Below, in pieces: positions 59,121-64,000 of a stretch of 64,000 nt of DNA. Position numbers and translations under genes: made by a program. The stretch's first letter is position 1, and each line of letters begins with the position of its first letter. The DNA is taken from NCBI RefSeq assembly GCF_000092225.1, contig NC_014158.1, positions 744,001 through 808,000 of the forward strand, written 5' to 3'. The DNA is from Tsukamurella paurometabola DSM 20162 (lineage in GTDB: Bacteria; Actinomycetota; Actinomycetes; Mycobacteriales; Mycobacteriaceae). The notes under the pieces were generated by a model. The model had not been told where the DNA came from. It made no database searches and saw only the letters and a list, made by a program, of their open reading frames with translations.

Positions 59121-59491
59121 GATGCTGCTCCTTGATCGGTCGTGCTGGTGGGGTTGTCGTCTGCGTTCATGTCGGCCAGGACGGCGTCCAGGCGGCGGTA
59201 GCGCTCCTCGGCGCGGCGGCGGTACCGCTCGATCCACCCGTTCATCAGGTCGAAGACCTCCGCTTCCAGGTGGGCCGGGCGGGCCTGGGCGCGCCTGGTC
59301 CGGCTGATCAGGCGCGCGTTCTCCAGCACGGTGAGGTGCTTGGACACGGCCTGGATGCTCACGTCGTAGTGTTCGGCGATCTCCGTCAGGGTGGCGTCGC
59401 CGTCGGCGAGCCGGGCGACGATATCGCGTCGCGTGGGGTCCGCCAGAGCGGCGAACGCCTTGGACAGATCGTCGGTGTCGTCGTTCGTGAT
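59117..59491 (-). CDS. ArsR-family regulator with an apparent ATC start codon
   Basis: A 124-residue winged-helix regulator (AALADPTRRDIVARLADGDATLTEIAEHYDVSIQAVSKHLTVLE, shown as LADPTRRDIVARLADG and SIQAVSKHLTVLE). No ATG, GTG or TTG lies in this frame before codon 44 (GTG at 59362), which would remove the first helices of the DNA-binding domain. An in-frame TGA stands two codons before ATC at 59491-59489, and a strong GAGGAGG lies 6 bp before that ATC. The next codons (ACG AAC GAC GAC) read like a normal ArsR start with ATG changed to ATC. It is coupled to the SRPBCC gene, and two operators stand upstream. Confidence 0.8.
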   Translation of the reverse strand: MTNDDTDDLSKAFAALADPTRRDIVARLADGDATLTEIAEHYDVSIQAVSKHLTVLENARLISRTRRAQARPAHLEAEVFDLMNGWIERYRRRAEERYRRLDAVLADMNADDNPTSTTDQGAAS

Positions 59492-59508
59492 GTCTCACCT
59501 CCTCGTTG

Positions 59509-59572
59509 TTCAACCTCTGTGTTGAATACGACGGTACACCCGGTTCGGAGCAAGTTCAACCCCTTGGTTGAA
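59509..59572. promoter_or_regulatory. Two operator sites TTCAAC-N6-GTTGAA
   Basis: Site 1 is TTCAAC-CTCTGT-GTTGAA (59509-59526) and site 2 is TTCAAC-CCCTTG-GTTGAA (59555-59572). The arms are identical, and the centres are 46 bp apart. They lie upstream of the ArsR gene and of the divergent amidase gene, so ArsR probably represses its own operon and may touch the amidase promoter. Confidence 0.7.
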
Positions 59573-59618
59573 TAAGGTTCGTCGTTCCTCTGCGGCGCCG
59601 CGATGCTATGAACGACGC

Positions 59619-61022
59619 ATGCGTGTCACGGCCTATACCGACGATGCACTCACCGGGCTCGATGCCCTCGGCGCCGCGGAGGCGGTGCGGGAGGGGCGGG
59701 TGGACCCGCGCGAGCTCACCGCTGCGGCGATCGCCCGAGCGCGGGCGGTGGACGAACTCGGCGCCGTGGCGCACGCCGCGTACGACGAGGCCGAGGAGAC
59801 GGTGCCACGCGGTGGCCTGTTCGGTGGAGTCCCCGCGTTCGTCAAGGACAATGTCGACGTGGCGGGTATGCCCACCTGCTTCGGCTCGCAGGCCTTCACT
59901 CCGCGGCCGGTCAAGCGCTCGTCGCCGCCGGCGAAACAATTTCTGGCTCAGGGCTTCACGGTCCTCGGGAAGTCGCAGATGCCGGAGTTCGGGCTCACCG
60001 CGAGTACCGAGTTCGCCGGCGGTCGGGCGCCGGCGCGCAATCCGTGGGACATCAGCCGCTCGGTGGGCGGATCGTCCGGTGGGACCGCGGCGCTGGTCGC
60101 CTCGGGCGTGGTCCCCATCGGCCACGGCAATGACGGTGGTGGCAGTATCCGCATCCCCGCCGCCTGCGCCGGCCTGGTGGGGCTCAAGCCCACTCGGGGC
60201 CGGATGGAGGATCAGGCCGGGGTGCGACAGTTGCCCGTCAACCTGGTCACCGAGGGAGTCCTAACGCGCACGGTGCGCGATACCGCGCATTACCTCGCCG
60301 CCGCGGAGGCGTACGCACCTGCGGCGGGGCTGCCGCCGATCGGGCTGGTGCGCGGACCGTCGGAGCGTCGCCTGCGGATCGGGGTGATCACGCGGGATGT
60401 CCGCGGCCGGGAGGTGCATCCCGAGGTGTTGGACGTGGTGCTGTCGGCGGCCCGGGTGCTCGGCGATGCCGGGCACACCGTGGAGCCGCACACTCTGTCG
60501 ATCGATGGCCGCTTCATCGACGACTTCACCCTGTACTGGGCGGCCATGGCGGGCGCGGAGGTGGGGATCTCCAAGGCCGCCAACGGCCGCGGCTTCCGCC
60601 CCGCCGATCTCGACCCGATGACCACGGGGCTGCTCTCGATGCTCAAGTCCTCGGCGCTCCGACTCGGGCCCGCGATCGGGCGGCTGCGCCGCACGGGTGA
60701 TCTCTACGCCCGCCAGCTCGACACCTACGACCTGTTGCTCAGCCCTGTCCTTGCGGCACCGCCCCCACTACTCGGCGAGATGTCGCCGGATCAGCCCTTC
60801 GAGGAACTCATGGCGAAACTCGTGGACTACGTGGGCTTCACGCCGGTCAACAACATCGCGGGAGCCCCGGCCATCGCCGTACCGCACACCGTGATGCCGT
60901 GCGGTCTGCCGGGATCGGTACAGCTGTGGGGCTCCGGCCCGGGCGACGAGGCCACCCTGCTCGACGTGGCCTATCAACTGGAGGCGCTCGCCCCGTTCCC
61001 GACACTCGATCCGGCGGCCTGA
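59619..61022 (+). CDS. Amidase-signature-family hydrolase
   Basis: A 467-residue amidase. The Ser-cisSer-Lys site is visible: Lys in AFVKDNVDVAG (near residue 80) and the Gly/Ser-rich signature SVGGSSGGTAALVASG followed by GNDGGGSIRIPAA. The function is hydrolysis of an amide bond, with substrate unknown. The ATG at 59619 begins 3 bp... before the ABC transporter operon the gene ends at 61022, whose start is 2 bp later, so the amidase may feed or use the transported compound. It lies divergent from the ArsR gene. Confidence 0.85.
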   Translation: MRVTAYTDDALTGLDALGAAEAVREGRVDPRELTAAAIARARAVDELGAVAHAAYDEAEETVPRGGLFGGVPAFVKDNVDVAGMPTCFGSQAFTPRPVKRSSPPAKQFLAQGFTVLGKSQMPEFGLTASTEFAGGRAPARNPWDISRSVGGSSGGTAALVASGVVPIGHGNDGGGSIRIPAACAGLVGLKPTRGRMEDQAGVRQLPVNLVTEGVLTRTVRDTAHYLAAAEAYAPAAGLPPIGLVRGPSERRLRIGVITRDVRGREVHPEVLDVVLSAARVLGDAGHTVEPHTLSIDGRFIDDFTLYWAAMAGAEVGISKAANGRGFRPADLDPMTTGLLSMLKSSALRLGPAIGRLRRTGDLYARQLDTYDLLLSPVLAAPPPLLGEMSPDQPFEELMAKLVDYVGFTPVNNIAGAPAIAVPHTVMPCGLPGSVQLWGSGPGDEATLLDVAYQLEALAPFPTLDPAA

Positions 61023-61024
61023 CG

Positions 61025-62476
61025 ATGCGCTCGCTGCGGCGGCTGCTCGCCGCTCTGTTCGCCGTCCTCGTGGTGGCCGGTCCGTTGCCGGCCAACGCCG
61101 CACCCCCGCTACCGGACCCGGGCGTGCTGCGGGTGGGTACCGAGGGGGTCTACCAGGTGTACAGCTACCACGACTCCGCAGACCGGCTCACCGGCTACGA
61201 CGTGGAGATGATCACCGCGATCGCCCAGAAGATCGGCTGGCGGGTGGAATTCGTGGAGACCCCGTGGGATTCGATGATGGCCGCACTCGAAGCGAACCGC
61301 TTCGACCTGGTGGCCAATCAGGTGACCTTCAGTGCCGAACGCGCCGCCAAGTACGAGCTCTCCGATCCGTATCTGCAGACCGGCGGTTCGGTCCTGGTAC
61401 GTAAGGACGACAACAGCATCGACTCGCTCGACGATCTGCGGGGCCGAACAGCCGCGCAGAGCATCACCAGTAGCTGGTCGGGCGTCGCCGAGAAGGCGGG
61501 CGCGAAGGTCGAGGCGGTCAACAGCTTCACCGATGCCGTCAACGTGCTGGCGGCGGGCCGGGTCGACGCGGTGGTCAACGACACCGGCGTGGTACGCAAT
61601 TACCTCGCCGTCAATCCGCGCGCACCGGTGAAGATCGCGGCCCAGACACCGGACAGGTCGCAGTCGGTGTTCGCGGCTCGCAAGGGCGCCGGGATCATGC
61701 CCGAGATCAACCGCGGTCTCGCCGAGATCCGTGCGGACGGTACGGCCGAACGCATCTCGCAGAAGTACTTCGGTGAACAGGCCGAGAAGGACAGCAAGGC
61801 TGCGGCAGGCGCCCAGAGCACCTGGGACATGGTGCGCCGCAATCTGGTCCCGATGGCGAAGGCCACCGTCACCACCACCATCCCGCTCACGGCGATCAGC
61901 TTCGTGATCGGGCTCGCGATCGCGCTCGGCGTGGCGCTCGCCCGGATGTCGAAGCGTAGGGCGGTACGGGGCCTGGCTCGCGCGTACATCTCGATCATCC
62001 GCGGTACACCCCTGCTCGTGCAGTTGGTGATCATCTTCTACGGCCTCCCGCTCGCGGGGGTGGTGATCGATCCGTTCCTCGCTGCGGCGGTCGCCTTCTC
62101 GCTCAACGTGGGCGGCTACGCGGCCGAGATCATCCGCGCGGCGATCGGCGCGGTGCCGCGCGGGCAGTGGGAGGCGGCCACCACCATCGGCATGGACTAT
62201 CGGACCGCGCTGCGCCGGATCATCCTGCCGCAGGCCGCACGCACGGCCACCCCGCCGCTGGCGAACACGCTGGTCTCCCTGCTCAAGGACACCTCACTCG
62301 CCTCGGCGATCCTGGTGACCGAGCTGTTCCGGACGGCGCAGATCGCCGCCGCGCCCACCTACGACTTCTTCGTCATGTACGTGGTGGCCGCCTGCTACTA
62401 CTGGGTGATCTGCCAGGTGCTCAGCCTCGTGCAGACCCGGCTCGAGACCCGATTCGAAAGGTACGTGGCGCGATGA
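61025..62476 (+). CDS. Amino-acid ABC transporter: fused substrate-binding protein and permease
   Basis: A 483-residue protein with a signal peptide (LLAALFAVLVVAGPLPANA, about residues 5-28), a periplasmic-type SBP domain family 3 (VGTEGVYQVYSYHD, GYDVEMITAIAQKIGW) and a C-terminal permease domain of the HisM/GlnP type with the EAA loop (GAVPRGQWEAATTIGMDYRTALRRIILPQA, seen as GQWEAATTIGMDYRTALRRI). The SBP-permease fusion is one of the accepted layouts for glutamine/cystine-like importers. It is coupled to the ATPase gene by ATGA. Confidence 0.87.
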   Translation: MRSLRRLLAALFAVLVVAGPLPANAAPPLPDPGVLRVGTEGVYQVYSYHDSADRLTGYDVEMITAIAQKIGWRVEFVETPWDSMMAALEANRFDLVANQVTFSAERAAKYELSDPYLQTGGSVLVRKDDNSIDSLDDLRGRTAAQSITSSWSGVAEKAGAKVEAVNSFTDAVNVLAAGRVDAVVNDTGVVRNYLAVNPRAPVKIAAQTPDRSQSVFAARKGAGIMPEINRGLAEIRADGTAERISQKYFGEQAEKDSKAAAGAQSTWDMVRRNLVPMAKATVTTTIPLTAISFVIGLAIALGVALARMSKRRAVRGLARAYISIIRGTPLLVQLVIIFYGLPLAGVVIDPFLAAAVAFSLNVGGYAAEIIRAAIGAVPRGQWEAATTIGMDYRTALRRIILPQAARTATPPLANTLVSLLKDTSLASAILVTELFRTAQIAAAPTYDFFVMYVVAACYYWVICQVLSLVQTRLETRFERYVAR

Positions 62477-63228
62477 CCGATCTCGTTGCAGTGCAAGGAC
62501 TCACCAAGTCCTTCGGCGATGTCGAGGTGCTCCGCGGTATCGACTTCACCGTGGCCGAGGGCACCGTCACCGTGATCATCGGGCCGTCCGGTTCCGGCAA
62601 GACCACGGTGCTGCGGTCGCTCAACGCGCTCGAGCTTCCCGACGCCGGCACGGTCACGGTCGGAACTCAGACGGTGGACTTCGGCGCGGGCGCGCCGGGG
62701 AAGGCCGCCCTCGCGGCCTATCGCGCCCAGAGTGCGATGGTGTTCCAGTCGCACAACCTGTTTCCGCACAAGACCGCGCTGCAGAACGTGACGGAGGGCC
62801 CCGTCGTCGTGCAGAAGAGACCGGCCGGCGAGGCCGAGCGGGAGGCGCGCGAGCTGCTCGCCCGGGTCGGCCTGGCCGACCACGCCGAGAAGTATCCGCA
62901 CCAGCTCTCCGGCGGCCAGCAGCAGCGGGTGGGGATCGCCCGGGCGCTGGCCCTACGGCCCAAGGTAGTGCTGTTCGACGAGCCGACCTCCGCGCTCGAC
63001 CCGGAGCTCGTCGGTGATGTGCTCACCGTGATGCGTGATCTCGCCACCGAGGGCCGCACCATGGTGGTGGTGACCCATGAGATGGCTTTCGCCCGCGATG
63101 TCGCCGATCAGGTGCTGTTCGTCGATCGCGGCGCCGTCCTGGAGGCAGGCCGGCCCGCCGACGTGATCGGTGCTCCCACCCAGGAGCGCACCCGCGAGTT
63201 CCTCGACCGCATTCTCAACCCGCTGTAA
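62473..63228 (+). CDS. Amino-acid ABC transporter ATP-binding protein
   Basis: A 251-residue ATPase for the transporter encoded just upstream. Walker A GPSGSGKT at residues 37-44, the Q-loop FQSHNLFPHKT, the signature LSGGQQQRVGIARAL, Walker B VVLFDEPTSALDP and switch His in THEMAFARD are typical of the polar-amino-acid GlnQ/HisP family. The start overlaps the permease stop as ATGA. Confidence 0.92.
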   Translation: MTDLVAVQGLTKSFGDVEVLRGIDFTVAEGTVTVIIGPSGSGKTTVLRSLNALELPDAGTVTVGTQTVDFGAGAPGKAALAAYRAQSAMVFQSHNLFPHKTALQNVTEGPVVVQKRPAGEAEREARELLARVGLADHAEKYPHQLSGGQQQRVGIARALALRPKVVLFDEPTSALDPELVGDVLTVMRDLATEGRTMVVVTHEMAFARDVADQVLFVDRGAVLEAGRPADVIGAPTQERTREFLDRILNPL

Positions 63229-63270
63229 TCGGCTTCCGCCGTGTGCGCCGCGCCGCCTATCGTGGACAGC

Positions 63271-63906
63271 ATGGAGCACGTGCGCAGGCAGGTGAGCACC
63301 GAAGCGGAGTTGCGCGAGCTGATCGCGGAGCCGATCGACCGGGTGCGCGACAAGGTGCGTACCGAGCTCACGGACGTGCATCGCTGTTTCCTCGCCGCGG
63401 CGCGGCTGTACTTCGTGGCCACGTCCGACGCGCAGGGAAACCTCGACGTCTCGCCCAAGGGCGATCCGGAGGGCGGCGTACTGGTCCTCGACGACCGCAC
63501 CGTCGCTCTGCCCGACCGGCCGGGCAACCGTCGCGTGGACGGTCTGAAGAACCTGCTGCAGGATCCGCACATCGCTGTCGAGTTCGTGATCCCCGGCCGG
63601 GGCGACACCCTGCGGATCAATGGCACCGCCACGGTGCTCGCCGACGCGGAGTACGCGCCGCTGATGGCCGTGCAGGGCAAGCCGCCGGTGATGATCATCG
63701 AGGTGGCGATCGACGAGGTCTTCTTCCACTGCAGCAAGGCCTTCCTCCGATCGCAGGCGTGGGACCCGCGGAGTTGGCCCACCGAGGACGACGACCACGG
63801 CGTGCCGCGTCGAGCCGTGATCGCGAAAAAGCTGGAGCGGCCCGACGATTCGCTGGCCGAGCTCGACCGCTACTACGGTGCCGGCTACGGGAAGGAGTTG
63901 TACTGA
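63271..63906 (+). CDS. Pyridoxamine-5'-phosphate-oxidase-like flavoprotein (MSMEG_1061-like)
   Basis: A 211-residue split-barrel protein. CFLAAARLYFVATSDAQGNLDVSPKGDPEGGVLVLDD is the FMN-site region (parts FVATSDAQGNLDVSPKGD and VLVLDDRTVALPDRPGNRR). This matches the PNPOx-like family found across actinobacteria with unknown substrate. I chose the ATG at 63271 because the conserved part follows. It is directly before a PhzF-like gene. Confidence 0.8.
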   Translation: MEHVRRQVSTEAELRELIAEPIDRVRDKVRTELTDVHRCFLAAARLYFVATSDAQGNLDVSPKGDPEGGVLVLDDRTVALPDRPGNRRVDGLKNLLQDPHIAVEFVIPGRGDTLRINGTATVLADAEYAPLMAVQGKPPVMIIEVAIDEVFFHCSKAFLRSQAWDPRSWPTEDDDHGVPRRAVIAKKLERPDDSLAELDRYYGAGYGKELY

Positions 63907-63907
63907 C

Positions 63908-64000
63908 GTGCCCGAGTTCCGACAGGTCGACGTGTTCTCCACCGAGCCGTTGCTGGGCAATCCGGTGGCGGTGGTGCACGGCGCGGACGATCTCTCCGAT
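63908..64000 (+). CDS. PhzF-family isomerase/epimerase (5' part only)
   Basis: GTG start at 63908, 1 bp after the previous stop. The 31 visible residues (FRQVDVFSTEPLLGNPVAVVHG) carry the PhzF/diaminopimelate-epimerase-like opening in which Q-V-D-V-F and G-N-P-V-A-V are conserved. The rest is outside the window, so the assignment rests on this motif only. Confidence 0.7.
   Translation, partial: MPEFRQVDVFSTEPLLGNPVAVVHGADDLSD

Overview
This window comes from a high-GC (roughly two-thirds G+C) actinobacterium of the mycolic-acid-bearing Mycobacteriales. The gene order menD, membrane protein, mannosyltransferase, menG, prenyl synthase, htpX, yajQ matches the Mycobacterium tuberculosis Rv0555-Rv0566c region. 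It is followed here by rpmG-hadA-hadB-tRNA-Trp-secE-nusG-rplK-rplA and rplJ-rplL-mceG-rpoB-rpoC. menJ and hadC, present at these places in M. tuberculosis, are absent here. My best guess is a Tsukamurella-like genus, but this is inferred from recalled synteny and protein resemblance, not from a search.

Layout. 1-2275: an AbrB-type permease coupled to a (partial) saccharopine-dehydrogenase-like reductase, divergent from a MarR regulator. 2317-8197: menaquinone and prenyl-lipid block, then htpX. 8213-9434: a lone AbiEi/DUF559-type gene bracketed by two copies of a ~100-bp repeat. 9436-13212: yajQ, tRNA-Tyr, tRNA-Thr, tRNA-Met, rpmG, FAS-II dehydratase genes hadA-hadB, tRNA-Trp, secE, nusG. 13278-14520: rplK-rplA. 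14593-18562: two DUF4190 membrane proteins facing a four-gene translationally coupled operon (DUF2786, two paralogous membrane-anchored proteins, a small metallohydrolase). 18575-29259: L10 leader, rplJ-rplL, mceG, rpoB-rpoC, each block closed by a clear terminator.

30052-37264 is a compact divergent cluster that encodes a complete non-phosphorylative L-fucose route: mutarotase, aldose dehydrogenase, lactonase, fuconate dehydratase, SDR, FAH-type hydrolase and L-lactate dehydrogenase, with a FadR-type regulator and a palindrome over the divergent promoter. 37261-44819 holds small accessory genes, a WYL regulator facing an amber-interrupted gene, a SNF2 helicase and a LysR regulator. 44942-49749 holds an MHS transporter, a 3-hydroxybutyrate-dehydrogenase-like SDR, a membrane acyltransferase and a thiolase. 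49924-58624 holds an XRE regulator with its hydrolase, dihydroxyacetone kinase with two SixA-like phosphatases, an Hsp15-like S4 protein, an MBL hydrolase, an acetyltransferase and a membrane adenylate cyclase. 58635-64000 holds an ArsR-SRPBCC pair whose regulator seems to start at ATC, an amidase, an amino-acid ABC transporter, a PNPOx-like flavoprotein and the start of a PhzF-like gene.

The most noteworthy signals are an asparagine at the main rifampicin-resistance position of RpoB, the ATC start with two identical-arm operators, the amber codon inside a TIGR03086-like gene, and the repeat-bracketed AbiEi/DUF559 gene. I saw no CRISPR array, transposase, integrase or clearly new multi-gene defence system.
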